Shown: piece after piece, positions 38,837 through 50,649 of the stretch
Numbering within the stretch: the stretch's first letter is position 1
Layout: the number at the start of each line of letters is the position of its first letter
Source: Plantago major
Taxonomy: Eukaryota > Streptophyta > Magnoliopsida > Lamiales > Plantaginaceae
DNA: 64,000 bases
NCBI GenBank assembly: GCA_026545765.1
Contig: JAIFAC010000126.1
Location: 108,318-172,317, forward strand
Direction of reading: 5' to 3'
Notes under the pieces: model-generated
The model's database searches: none
Told to the model about the DNA's origin: nothing
The model's input: the letters and a program-made list of their open reading frames with translations, nothing else
Translations under genes and position numbers: made by a program

Positions 38837-38930
38837 TGCACAATTTTGCTGAGAAACACTTAGTAAAAAATGCACAAGTTTGCTGAGAAACACTTAGTCA
38901 AAACTGCACAAGTTTACTGAGTAAAAATAT
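38837..38930 (+). repeat. 34-bp tandem repeat, about 2.7 copies
   Basis: Units start at 38837, 38871 and 38905 with TGCACAAKTTTGCTGAGAAA and continue CACTTAGTMAAAAM. The third unit is partial. Together with the TATA box at 39249-39256 (CTATAAATAGG), this looks like the control region of another LTR cut short at 39580. Confidence 0.8.
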
Positions 38931-39580
38931 CAATCCTCATAAAGCCTCACAAACAGCAAAGCACTCAGTATAAGTGAAAAACTAAATGACATAGTAGGTT
39001 ATACTGTGAACTAGCTTTCTAATACTAAGGCTTAAAGAGGAGAAAGATGCATTTAGCCATCGAGTGTTTTATCCGTTGAAGAAAAGGAGAAGAGACAGTA
39101 CAATGCATTACTGTCTTAGAAAGTTTTCTGAATTTTTCACTAAGAGACAAAAACTTTGTGTATTATACTCAGTACAAGAGTAACAATTAGCTCCAAAGTT
39201 TGAAATTAGAATCCAAACGATAGTAATTTCAAACGAAACTATTTGAGACTATAAATAGGAACACTTAGAAGCTAAAAAAACACACCAAACACAGAGCATT
39301 ATATCTAGCTATTGCGATCAAACTCTTGAGCTTTCTAAGTTCCTAACAAACTCCTACAAGACTTAAGCTTTGTGAATCTACTTGTAAGGAAGTAGAACAA
39401 GCTCTTAAGTTGCGACTTTGAAGTGTTCTTTCTTCCAAACAAGAACAAGTCTTGATCACCAGAAATAACAAACTTAATCTTTGAAATAGAACTTAAGTTG
39501 AGTTTCTTGTTCACTGAAGTAACTGGAATATTGTTACCTAAGTGGATACTATCTTGACAACTCCTTATAAACAACCACAT

Positions 39581-40956
39581 TGTTGGTCCAGATAACGGCA
39601 AAGTAAAAGACTAGAGGGGGTGTGAATAGTCTTTAAAACTTTTGTCGATAAACACGCTTCGTAAACTGGGGCATTTCGATACTTAAATTCAGAGCCGAAG
39701 ACTTTAAGATAGGTAAGTGCGTAAACAAAAAGTATGTGTGTGTGCTTTCAAAAATAAATGCGTAAAGGTAAATAACACGTTAAGTATAGTGGTATCCTGA
39801 GGTGGCGAATCCTCCAACTAATCCACTTCGGTCTTTCCGAGACCTAGAATTCACTAGAATGTATAATCGAGTTCACCTTACAATAATCCTATTCTAAGAT
39901 TCCTAAACAAATGGTTCCCAACCAAATGTTCCCCTGAGTTATTCCTCACTCCTAGAGCTAAGTACTTCCTCTACTCAGATAACCTTGGAGTTATTCCCCA
40001 TTTCCCAAATCAAGTACTTCCTCTACTCCACGCCTCGATGGTGTCAAGTTATAAGGTTTGTCGAGAGGCTTCTTGTATAACTTTTCGCTTATGTTTCCAG
40101 AGAGCCTAATAGAACAAGACTACTTAATACACTTGTTCAAAGGTATGGCAATCAGTTTCATCGACCCAAGTAATTGATGTCCGCTCGAGAATGAGCTTTA
40201 AAGGTTATCGATAGTTCAACTCTTTCACGAATAACAATCTTTGTTAAGGTTCAGACAACTTAGAACTACTAGTGATTCTTCAAGCAATGTAAAGCTTTAA
40301 AGGGTAGTAGAGTGCTTGAGAGAATACTTTGCTTGATGGTAAGTTTGCAAGATAGAGCGCTCTAAGGTATGTTCTTCAAGCATCTAAGTGTGATATATAT
40401 AGATAAATTTGAGAGGCGTCAATTGTATCCGCTGTTTCTATCAAATTATATCCGCTTATATCTTGAACTATGTACTCGTAAGTCACTATCTCTTGTTTTA
40501 GAGGACTTGATTTTTGCAAGATTTCGCCGATGCATTTAATGCATAATCGCTCATTGTCCTTTAGTCTCAACGGATACATGAGCCTTTCGATGGCTTGATG
40601 CTCCATACTCATGATGTCATATGTCCGTAATCATATTTCCAAAGTAAGTTAATGTACTTAAGAAAGAATTAAGGACATAGTCTTTCGAAGTTAGACTAAA
40701 CCTTCAGGTCTTCATAAACCTTGCAATCTTCGCCTTCTAATCTTCGTAAAAGCTCCATTGCTAGATTGATCTTCATGGTCTTCTTGAAATAAAAATTACA
40801 CTCGAGACCTATAATCCTAATACAAGATTTACTAGACTAATCATACTCAAGGATTTCCTCTTTACAATGTTCAAGTGAACTAAGAGTACTTAATCACCTT
40901 TCGCAAAGATAAGAACATGTGATGAATGATCAAAATACTAACAGATATTCCTAACA
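39581..40956 (-). repeat. LTR 1 (3' LTR of copy A), 1376 bp
   Basis: On the minus strand it begins TGTTAGGAATATCTG and ends CTGGACCAACA, with TGTT...AACA termini. The PPT lies immediately outside its start. It contains a TATA box at 40392-40404. Confidence 0.93.
40392..40404 (-). promoter_or_regulatory. LTR TATA box
   Basis: ATCTATATATATC on the minus strand inside the LTR, repeated at 52718-52730 in the second LTR. This is the likely start region of genomic RNA. Confidence 0.5.
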
Positions 40957-40971
40957 AATGTCCCCTTTTTA
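40957..40971 (-). other. Polypurine tract of copy A
   Basis: AAAAAGGGGACA on the minus strand directly upstream of the 3' LTR start. Copy B has AAAAAGGGGGACC at 53294-53308. It primes plus-strand DNA synthesis in LTR elements. Confidence 0.85.
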
Positions 40972-43900
40972 TCACCATCCATGACTATCTTTTAAAGTCC
41001 TATTACAAATTTGTAATCTTGGAGAGAAAACAATCCACCACTTAATCATTTCAAATGATATTCAATTTTAGTCAATTAAGTGCGAAGTAAAACATCAACC
41101 AAATCACAAGAAGTGACCTTTCGATAAGTTGTCATCTATTAAAATGTATCCGAGAGTATGATCTTCAGATAGGTACAGTTGTAATCGAGATGCAACTTTA
41201 CGTATAGAGAAATTCGTAAACAATCAAGAAGATTACAAAAGTAACAAACATACTAAGTAAATTAGAACAACAGAGTGTCCAAGCTCCAAGTAAACATTCT
41301 AAGATACTAGTCTTCAAGTCTTCAAAATAACTTAGGTTCGTAAACCTCAAGTTCTTCAAAGACCCTTTCTCGATCACCGACATAATCATCCACTTTTCGC
41401 ATTCTCGACATAGTCATAAAGAGTCCTTCCAGAGAGTTCTCTTTCCGACAAATCACATATTTCTTGGTAACTCTTGCCAAGTTTATGATTTTCCTCGTAA
41501 AATGTTCGACCTGTAAGTATTTTCCCCAAACCCAAATGCATGGTCTACTTGCAATAGAGATAGGTTGAAATATTTGTATATTTCTTCCAGATAGTGTATA
41601 TCATCTAGGTATTCATCCAATGTCATATAGAATGACTCATAGGTTGAAACTCCTAGTTTGTTCTTCTTCGTAGCTACCATCCATTTTTCGTACCTTGTGT
41701 ACATCATCGGCTTTCGTAAGGACAGCAAGGAGAGGTCCATCTTTCGCATCGCTTCTCTTCTACTTCAAAGTTTAGCCAGCATGAAGGTGCTCGATTTTAG
41801 CAATTCGCTTGCTTTCTCTCCATTTCAAAGATCTCGTCGAGGATGGAGTTGGAAACTTATCATTGACAAGTAAATGTTGTAGTTCGTAATCCAATACCCT
41901 CTCTTGTTCGGGATGCACCTATATGAAGACTCTTCATTACTCGCTTCACATATTCAATGTGGGCATCAATGGGCTTTTCAACAATTTCTCTTTGTTCCGC
42001 CAAACCGGGAATCCTTCTTGATTTTCTCAGTGGCCTTCGTCAGAGATCCTCTAACCCTTTCTTCCCGCCAATGTCGGTGGAAGTTCCTCAGATTGACTTG
42101 GTATTTTAAGGAGTTCACGCCAAAGGCATTGCCGCCAGAGGGGTCAGAGGTGCTTGCTTTTCTTCTCTTGTGAAGTGGATGTTCATCCGTATCGATTCAT
42201 CCTCATCATCATCATTGAAGTTCAACAAAGGAGTTTGCAATTTCTTGGTCTCTCACTTCTCCTTCTTCTCGGTCTTCTCCTTTTCAGATTATTCGTTGTT
42301 CCTTCGAGATCCTAAGGGACTTAGTTCCCTAGTGACTATACTTCACCTTCCGGCCGTTGATTTGGAACAACTTCTTCAATAGGAGTGTCTCCAGTGGTGT
42401 CCTTAATGACTAGTTGACTTGAGGAGGGAGGCATAGATTGTTTTCTCTTTCTTCCTCTGCCTTTATGAGGCATCTCTTCTTCTTCCCCCTTAGTCATGAA
42501 TGACTGACTCATAATGGCATAAGCTTCAGAGAGTGAGTCAAAGTTTTTATGGAGATTATTGTGCACCTTGACCAATTCTTGGATTTCTTTCTTCAGCTCG
42601 TGGTTCAGCTTAACTAGTTCCTGCTCCTTTCTGTTGAGCTCTTCAAGTGGCCTAAGAATGGCGTTGGCTTGCAGAACAACATGGCTGGCTTCATTGAGTG
42701 CTGCATTAGCATTGTTACAATCCTCATCCCTGACCAACCCTAGGTCTTTCTGAGAGAGAGCTATGCTGGTTGCTCTGTTGAGTAACGCAGCAGCTAATGA
42801 CTTCATCTCTTCTGGGACAGATTTTAGCACTTCGGTGTCTTGAGCAATTAGTGTCTTTCTGAGTTCCAAAAAGATACTATTTCTGGCACGGTGCTCTTCA
42901 CTTCTTGAACTACTTGGTGCAGAGAATATATGAGGAGCAAGTAGAGCTCTCTTGTGTTGAGTGACAAGTCTCTCATCTTCAAGGCCAAGAATCAAGTTTT
43001 CGTTGTTTTCAAGATCACTCTTATTATCTTTTCTTGAATAGTTTGCGATTGACAACCTTTTTCGCTTTCCATCAAGTGTGTCCGCCTTCTCGAGAAGATA
43101 TAGAAGGTCTTTCGATGCGCCTCAAAGATCATCTTCTTCATCATCATTGTCATCCATGGCATCTATTTCAAAGAATTGTGACAACAATGGCATCTTTCGA
43201 TTTCTTTGCTATTCTAGGAGCGCCAATTCCGGGTGTTAGCTTCTTCGAGCTTTTGAATTTTGGCTTCCTTTTCATCAACAAGAGCTTGGCACTCTAAGTT
43301 GATTATCTTATCTTCTTCCAACACCTTTCCGAGTTGTTCAATCCTCGAACTCAATGCGCGATATCTCTTCAAGTATATCGCTCGCTCGCTCATTGGGTTT
43401 CGATGAGACTTTGAAGGTGATGATGGGCTTTCGAGCATTGAAGGAGTGGCCTTGTCTTTACTTCCTTTGCTAGCCTTCCAATCCCCTTGTCCAGTTGGGG
43501 ATGATCATTCGATCATTATCATCATCATCCTTCTTGTTTTCGACTGATGCTCGTAAGGGGTTCTTGATAATCATTCTCGCCCATTTCTTCTTCATCTTCA
43601 AATCAAGTTGATCACATTTGGGAATGTAATCATTCTCCCATTCACTTCTTCTTGCTCACCGGTAAGTAGTGAGCTTACTAGGCAATGCAGGACGGGTTAC
43701 CATCCGCCTTTGGTTTGAGCATCCGCAGCTTTGAAATCGCTAGAAGTTTTGTGCTACTTCATAAGTGAAGTCTTCATGCATCGATGGCAAAAGAATAAGA
43801 CTCATTGGGAACAATGCATGGATGTAGTCTTCCAGATTTAGGCTATTGCTTCTTCGGGACGCCGACATTGTGCTATTTCGTAAAGGTCAACCTTCGAAGT

Positions 43901-44169
43901 TTCGCCATCATTCAAGCACTTTAGATGTTTCTAAGAGTGTGCTTCGAAAACCTCGAGTAAATCAACTGCACAAAACTTAGAGCTCTGTAGAAAGGGATCA
44001 AGTTAGTTTTGTTCAAACCACTTGAGTTGGTATCTGTGCAAAAGTAAGCTCGAGCATACCGTAGAAACACCAAGCTCATTTGCTTGATTGTCATTGTTCG
44101 CAATGTAGGCCTCAGATACTTGTTGTGAGGAGAAGTCTGATCCTCAACAACCTTTCTTTCGCTTGAGCC

Positions 44170-44245
44170 CGAGAAACAAAATCAAGTATGTTTAGAAACT
44201 CATATCGTAAAAGATAAATAGAGAGATGCTCGAGACTTCACTTAC
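44170..44245 (-). other. Intron in the extra gene (about 76 bp), acceptor garbled
   Basis: Donor GTAAGTGAAG is clear. The acceptor context GATTTTGTTTCTC is followed by GGGCTC here and by GAGCTC in copy B instead of the expected AGGCTC. Confidence 0.5.
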
Positions 44246-44388
44246 TTCCAAGTGAGGAAGCTCAACAGATCTTTCTCGTAAACCTTGGGGTTTCGACACC
44301 TTTTCGCAGACATCGCTTGTTCAAAGCTTTCTTCTATTGGAGGAGTTTTCAAGAATTTTTCTCCTTCCAATTGTTCTTCCGACCGAGC

Positions 44389-44466
44389 CTGTAAGAACAA
44401 ACATAAGAGATTTAGTAGTGGATTTCCAGAGCATTCTTGAAGAAGATTATTATCGAAAGTGCTTAC
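44389..44466 (-). other. Intron in the extra gene (78 bp)
   Basis: Donor AAG|GTAAGCAC and acceptor TTGTTCTTACAG|GCTC on the minus strand. The copy B counterpart is 56677-56752, with both borders kept. Confidence 0.7.
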
Positions 44467-44565
44467 CTTCTCATCGTAGGCTCAAGAATGCTTCTTCGTA
44501 AAGCTTTTCACTGGATTTTCGGTTTTGGAGTGTTGGTCCCTCCACCACTACTTCCTCGCCAGAGC

Positions 44566-44647
44566 CTAAAGTAAGACAAAAAGAAATTTAGAACACAAGA
44601 TATTAATTTTCAAGCAAGCTATTTCTTATTCGAGATAACTTAGCTAC
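44566..44647 (-). other. Intron in the extra gene (82 bp)
   Basis: Donor CTG|GTAGCTAAG and acceptor TTGTCTTACTTTAG|GCTC on the minus strand. The copy B counterpart is 56854-56937. Confidence 0.65.
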
Positions 44648-44742
44648 CAGAGAATGTGCTCTTCTTGTTGTTCGAGGTTGAGAAACCTCTTCATTCGTAT
44701 GGGTGGACAAATTAACTTCGAAAGTTTGTCTCCAATACGTGG

Positions 44743-44806
44743 CTAATAAAATGAAGCTTATGAGTAACAAGTTAACATTGAAATGTCGGCGTTAGATATA
44801 AACTAC
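44743..44806 (-). other. Intron in the extra gene (about 64 bp)
   Basis: Donor AAAA|GTAGTTTATATC; the acceptor is TTTTATTACAG|GCCATATTG in copy B but TTTTATTAGCCACGTATTG here. Confidence 0.45.
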
Positions 44807-46530
44807 TTTTGCACCGAAAAGAGTCATGATCATTGATCTTTTCGACTTGTGGTGAATCCACGCCTCTCAGTGCTCATTGTTGTTCTCCTCTCAGAGTATC
44901 ATTCCGAGTCTCCATCTCGCTGATCCCTTTCCGAGTCGAGCCTCTCGTAAGGTCGAGGAACCTGCTCAAGAACAGGTTTTCTTCAAAGAATATTGAGGCC
45001 GGTATTGTGAATGTGGAAGCAATGTCGATCTTCCATCATTCTATCTTCCTCACCTGTGCCTTCTTCTTCCTCGCCAAGTAGGGCTCTTATCTTCAAGAGC
45101 TAAGTTTGATGCTCCTCCGGGTCTCAAGCTTAAATCTTTCGAGCAATCGCAATTACTTCATCGCCCTAATCATTTTTCTCGTAGGCACTCCATCTATGAT
45201 ATTTTTATCATCTCGAGAGTTCTCGAGCAATTGCTTCGTGATTCTTGGGCTTTCGAATCGCTTTTCATGCGAACAACATCTTCTAAGACCTTGTCTCCAA
45301 GGTCAGGCTTTCAATGTTTATGGACTTGGAGGTCCTTTTGCATTGAGCCCTTTTCTTTCGGGTACGGAGGTTTAGCTGAGCTTGCTCGTAAACCTCCTCA
45401 CCTTGCAAAGCAGTAGTTTCTTCAACTTTTCCGAGTACTTCGCTCAAAGAATTCTCTCCTTTTCTTCAAAGGCGGTCTCGAAAAGGGAGTTGGACCGGGT
45501 TTTCTTGTTTCTCTAAGAGTAATCCCTATGGTTTCAGAATGTAATATATCCCGAGACCAAAGTGCATATCGCTTTTGGCTCAAGAAGGCCATTGATGATT
45601 TTAGCTCAAATTCCTCAATGTGTCCAAGGAATTTGTCAAGGCGCATTTCCAATTGAAGGGTTTCCGCCTTCATTCTTCCGGTTCAAAAGATGCATCATCA
45701 TCCATCTCTCCATACTTATCTGGTCTACTCCACCTTTGTTGCCATCAAAGCAACGACCGTGATGAGAGCCAAAGTACTCCAAAGAGTTTCAAGATGACTT
45801 GTTCGATAGCTTTTAATAAAGTCTCGTAAGCAACCTTTGCATTTTCCAACCGGATTGCCTCAAAGTTCTTTGACGCCTTGAATCATCGAGGCGCCTCGAT
45901 GTTGATATCTTCAATAGTTCCTCGATTTTTCAATCGAACAATTTGCAGAAGTTTGCGCCAAGGACAATTTCGTCCTTCGACTTCACCGCATGTACTTTTC
46001 TTCTTTGTCATTCACAACCTTTGTGAAGATTTTGAGTTGTTGGAACTCAAAGACATCCAAAGGTGGATAGGCCATCGTGCAGCAGATAAAAACTCAGATA
46101 TGGGAATTCTTCAACATCCCCAATATCGCTTTCCTTCTCGGTTTTGAAGGTATAATCGCTAGTACATATTTCTTCACTAAGAATGCTCCCCAATTCATTT
46201 TATGATTAGGTTCCAAATCAAGGTGAATTCTCCATAAGGCGCTTATTCAACACCTTATGTTCTTTTCCTCCTTGCTTTTCAGCAGGAGTAGATGATCCGC
46301 CTTAGGTTCTTGGTGGTCATCTTCGGTGCCATCTCTTTATATAAAGTTTTGAATAAGTGGTTTTTCGTATGATTTTGCACAAGTAATTGAGATTAGTTTA
46401 TCTTTCGTAAGACTAAGCACAAAAGTCGAGTTTGCGTATGAGGTTTGCGTAAATCTTGAGAGATTTTGCTATTTTGATGCAAGTTTGAATTTCGGATTTG
46501 GTAAAAGTATTTTTGTTTTGCCCAATTCCT

Positions 46531-46540
46531 ATATATATAG
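46531..46540 (-). promoter_or_regulatory. Possible internal TATA box of the extra gene
   Basis: CTATATATAT on the minus strand about 200 bp upstream of the ATG at 46332. Copy B keeps it at about 58801-58812, about 200 bp from its ATG at 58603. Confidence 0.35.
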
Positions 46541-47269
46541 TGCATAAAACATATATAGATACAACATACATATAGTCAATATGAATGCGTGTCTTTGCAT
46601 CCGCATAGGCGTGGTACGCCCTTTGTACTTCATTAAATGCTTAGTGGGCCACGCCCTAATTTCTAAATGCACATTACTTGCTTTGTTTTAATCTCACCGT
46701 TGAGATCAAACGCTTATACATCAAGGGCTTATATTGAATATCTTGTAATGATATCAATCAACAAATGGTAATGTGCCGATTTGATGGATTTTTAATATGC
46801 TACATTCATCAGGTCACTAAGTAAAGAGTAGGAACACTTAATCGTTGAGCTTATCATTCGAGTGTCAAGTCCTTATCTATATATTGTTTATCATGAAATG
46901 GTAAAATACAAGACATTCGACATGTTTGACTTTCGTAACTTATACCTTTTGGGCTTTGTGTGTCTTTTCTCTTTATGACTAAATAGTTTCAATTCAAGAA
47001 TCAAACTTCATTGTTCGAATGTATTTGACCCACTTAGTAAGTAAGTTCTAGTCTTATTTACTCATCGAGTGTGCCAACCTTTGCCTTCAATACCTGCTCA
47101 GAATGTTTTGTTTTCGAGTATTGCTACCGTAAACCTTTGCATCACTTCTTATCAACTCGCTTTCGAGAGCATGTTCTCGAGGCCTACTTCTTTTCTCCTT
47201 ACTAATTTTGACTTTAGAGATTCAGGACATTTTTCATTCTTAGCAACTCCATCAATCCAAGATTATATC

Positions 47270-47939
47270 TTAAGGTCAAGAACCGCTTTCTTGTAGGGCT
47301 TGGTGAAGATATCTCGCAAGTTGGTCTTCGTGCCAATCTTGAGTATCTCTATATCGCTTTTCAACATGGTCTCGGCGAAGTGGTGTCTAACATCAATGTG
47401 CTTTGTTCGCATGGAACTTGGGATTCTGTGATTGCAATAGCACTTGTGTTGTCACGTAAAATAGGAGTTTTCTTCATCGAGTCCATAGTCTCGAGTTTTG
47501 TTGAATCCACGTAATTTGTGTCGCACAACAACCAAAGAATATATATTCACTGTGGTAGAAGTTGCAATTGAGTTTTGCTTGCTAAACCATGAGATAAGTC
47601 TTGTTCCCGTAAACCCACAAGTTCGAGGTACTTTTCCTATCAAGCATTGATCCAAAGATAGTCAAGATCTCGAGTAATCACCAAACTCAATCCACCTTCT
47701 TTAGGATACCACAAACCTACATTTATCAGACCTTTCACATACCTTAATACTTTCATAGCAATGTTGTAGTGTGATTGCATTGGATTTGTTTGAAATCTAG
47801 CACACACTCCAACTGCATATTGAATATCAGGTCTGCTTGCAGTAAGGTAAAGTAGTGAACCTATTAATTTCCTATACTTGTGTTCTTCAACACTCTTATC
47901 CGATTCAAGATAGGTCATTTTCGTTCCTATGCTCATAGG
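47270..47939 (-). pseudogene. Retroelement connection and RNase H, copy A, broken
   Basis: KYRKLIGSLLYLTASRPDIQ (about 47880-47820) is the copia segment between RT and RNase H. LISWFSKQNSIATSTT (47595-47550) and a DNTSAIAI motif (about 47450-47425) belong to RNase H. Frameshifts occur between these parts. RNase H removes the RNA template. Copy B counterparts lie at about 59560-60190. Confidence 0.8.
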
Positions 47940-48710
47940 TATCTTAGCATTCTTTCAGAGGGCTTAAGATTGAACTTTGTGAGCATGTCTTTTGCATACT
48001 TCATTCTGACTAATGAATATTCCATCATTGAGTTGCTTGACTTGCAATCCTAGGAAATAGTTCAATTCTCCCATCATGCTCATCTCAAACTTATTTTTCA
48101 TGAGATTTGCAAAGTCATCACAAAGTTGTTTGTCCTTAGATTCAAATATAATGTCATCAACATATACTTGAACTAAGAGCTTCCCATCATGATTTAAGGT
48201 AAATAAAGTTTTATCAACTTCACCTTTCTTGAAACCACTTTCCAAGGTATTTGGCCAAAGTATCATACCATGCTCTCGAGCCTGCTTCACCATATAGAGC
48301 TTTCTCAGAGTTTATAGACCATTCTACTTTCTCGAGGAAACTTCAAAACCAGTGGTTGTTCAACATAGACTTCTCAAGAAGTTCACCATTCAAGAATGCA
48401 CTTTGACATCCATCCGATAAACTTTAAAGTCTTTATGAGTCAAAAGGCCGTAAAGAGTCTTATTGCATCCAATCCGCAACCTGCATATGACTCATCAAAA
48501 TCTAAACCTTCAGTCTGGGTGAATCCCATGGCAACCAACCTTGCTTTGTTTTTGGTTATTTCACCAGATTCATTCATCTTGTTTCCGAAACCCACTTGGT
48601 TCCAATCACGTATATTCCTTCTACAAATGGAACTAGTTTCCACTTTGTTTCTTTCAAACGATCCAACTCTTCTTGCATTGTAGATCCAGCCTTGGTCTCT
48701 TAATGCTTCT
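47940..48710 (-). pseudogene. Retroelement reverse transcriptase, copy A, broken
   Basis: Fragments in successive frames cover the copia RT: KNKARLVAMGFTQTEGLDFD (about 48540-48490) and VDKTLFTLNHDGKLLVQVYV followed by DDIIF (about 48220-48145, catalytic YVDD), then MGELNYFLGLQVKQL (48080-48035). At least three frame changes are needed. Copy B has YVDD at about 60435-60424 in an open 114-codon stretch (60189-60533). Confidence 0.88.
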
Positions 48711-49200
48711 TCAATAGTTTTAGTTCAATGTTTGAGATGAAACATCCAAAGAGAGAATTAGCATTTTCGGCTATTACTCTCCTAGTCCTAACACCTTGAT
48801 TGATTGGTCCAATCACATCCTTTGCGTGATGATCCTCGATCCATCTCATCACGGGTTTGGGGCTAGTAGGTCAACATCTATGTGATCCGAATGTGAATCA
48901 CTATGATTATGACTTGATACTTCTTCAAAGATTCATGACAATTTGTACCACGTATGGTGTTGAATGTCCGACACTTGCTCAAAGGTGAGGGCTTTCTCGA
49001 CATGCCCGCTCAGAGAGGTCATTTCGCACTAGCTCTCGATGAACATCTTCGCTTCCATTTCGAATTCTCATAGAAAATTCTTCATCATGTCCTAGAATCA
49101 TCTGGTTGTTAGGCATTTCATGCTTTTCTTCACGTAGTCATCCTCTCTTTCCATAATGATGTTTTTCCTTTCGAGGGTTCTTCTTCGTAATCCTTTAACA

Positions 49201-50204
49201 TTAGTTCCTTGAACCTTTCCGAGAGTTCATCATCAAGGGTGATTTCTTGCTTTCTTCATAGAATACAACATGAACTGATTCTTCAATCTTCTTTGTTCTT
49301 CTGTTGTAAACTCTGTAAGCTTTGCTATTCATAGAATAACCAAGAAACACTCCTTCATCTGCCTTTGGTTGAAATGTTCTTAGATACTCTTTTCCATTGT
49401 TAAGAACAAAACATCTACAACCAAACACTTTCAGATGTTTAATATTAGGGGGTCTACCAACCAAGAGCTCATAAGGGGTCTTGTCATGGTGTTTGTTTAT
49501 CAAACATCTGTTCTGAGTATAGCATGCTGTGTTTACAGCTTCAACCCAATAAACTTCACTTATTTCAAAGGTCACCAAAGATTGTCCTTGCCGATTCTTT
49601 ATGGTTCTATTTTTCTCTGCAACACCATTTTGTTGTGGTGTTCTTACAGAGGAAAGTTGATGTTGTATACCTTTGCTGGTACAAAACTCCTTTATGTACT
49701 GGTTGACAAATTCAGTACCATGGTCTGTTCTGATTGCAGATACCTTGTCATTTTTCATGACTTCGAGCTTATTTAGCAAGTTTGGTATCTCCACCCTAGC
49801 ATCAGATTTATGCTTCAGAAAGACAACCCAAGTGAATCTTGAGAAGTCATCTACAACAACTGCATTCATACTTCTTTCCGCATAACTAGTTATAGATGAT
49901 TCAAAAAGATCCATGTGTAATAGTTGCAGTGGTCTAACACTAGAGTGTCTAATTTTGGACTTGAAAGAGATCTTAGATTGTTTCCATCTAACAAAGTAAT
50001 ATACCATCCTTTCTCGAAAGATGTTTTGGGAAGGCCAACCACTAACTCTTTCGCAAGTTTGTTCGTAGTTTTGAAATTCAAGTGACTCATTCTTTTGTGC
50101 CATAACCAAAGGTTTCCTTCGTGACCCGATTGACTCACCATGAGACATTCTTCAACAGGGCGTATACACCCAATCGGCAACATAAAGACCGCCTTTCCTA
50201 GCAA
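49201..50204 (-). pseudogene. Retroelement integrase, copy A (core domain largely open)
   Basis: The longest open stretch of the polyprotein (315 codons, 49201-50148) contains the DD35E core: D in LLHMDLFES (residue 80), D in IRTDHGTEF (142) and E in NGVAEKNRTI (178), with 35 residues between the last two. The downstream segment PPNIKHLKVFGCRCF and FLGYS is the usual copia integrase C-terminal part. The zinc-binding GAG-pre-integrase part (LWHKRMSHLNF) is in another frame at about 50120-50090, so a frameshift separates them. Integrase inserts the cDNA into the genome. Confidence 0.9.
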
Positions 50205-50600
50205 CCGAGACTATCCGCTGACTCATTGTCAATAAGTTTGCAATACTTTGCTTTAAATTTCACAAGAACCTTGTTCGCAAACCTGCTCATGCTAAATAGA
50301 TTGTATTTCAAACCCTTAACATGTAATACGTCAAGAATTGTTAAGGATCCCACTTGACATCGCCAAATCCTGCAGAGGGATTTAATTCTCCTCCAAACTG
50401 ATGTCCGTCCATTGTTGCAAGCTTTGTAGTTGACAGATTTGCTTTGTCTCCCGTCATGTGCTTTCCGTGATCCACTATCAAATAGCCAATCGAGCCTTAG
50501 TCCAAGAGGCGCTCTCATCACCATAAGACACATTTCATCGTTGGAGATGTCCGACCAAAGAATCTCAAAGAACTCCACACATTTCATTCTTCTTAATTAA
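50205..50600 (-). pseudogene. Retroelement aspartic protease region, copy A, broken
   Basis: WLFDSGS at about 50490-50470 holds the DSG active-site triad of the copia protease, followed by LDVLHVKGLKYNLFSMSRFA (50340-50280), the conserved segment leading to the GAG-pre-integrase domain. The protease would cut the polyprotein. Frames change on both sides. Confidence 0.65.
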
Positions 50601-50649
50601 GGCCAAGTCGATTACGTCAGGTGATTCCACACACCGTGATGGTAGGTTT

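Larger units (their letters stand above)
41300..46332 (-). pseudogene. Unrecognised spliced gene between pol and the 3' LTR, copy A
   Basis: An ATG at 46332-46330 (MAPKMTTKN) opens a coding region traceable in shifting frames to about 41300. The longest open piece (42336-43055, 239 codons) is Glu/Lys/Leu-rich with coiled-coil character (about residues 135-180) and a basic patch GRGRKRKQ. A second coiled-coil piece lies at 43214-43438 and a conserved C-terminal piece (YMTLDEYLDDIHYLEEIYKY) at 41570-41640. At least four short GT-AG introns are visible at 44170-44806. It occupies the place of the env-like ORF of Sireviruses but is about twice as long, and I see no clear signal peptide or membrane segment. 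It could be env-like, a lineage-specific accessory protein or a captured host gene. Function unknown. Confidence 0.55.

Noticed and set aside
38837..38930. Regularly spaced repeats resembling a CRISPR array
   Set aside because: Units are directly adjacent without unique spacers and the DNA is a plant nuclear genome; it is a short tandem repeat.
41658..46147. Many plus-strand open frames of 60-90 codons across the array (also 53-63 kb)
   Set aside because: They are antisense to the retroelement coding sequence and change between the two copies, so they are shadows.
46335..46346. CTTTATATAAAG as a promoter of the accessory gene
   Set aside because: It lies only 3-14 bp from the ATG, too close for a TATA box; the site near 46535 has better spacing.
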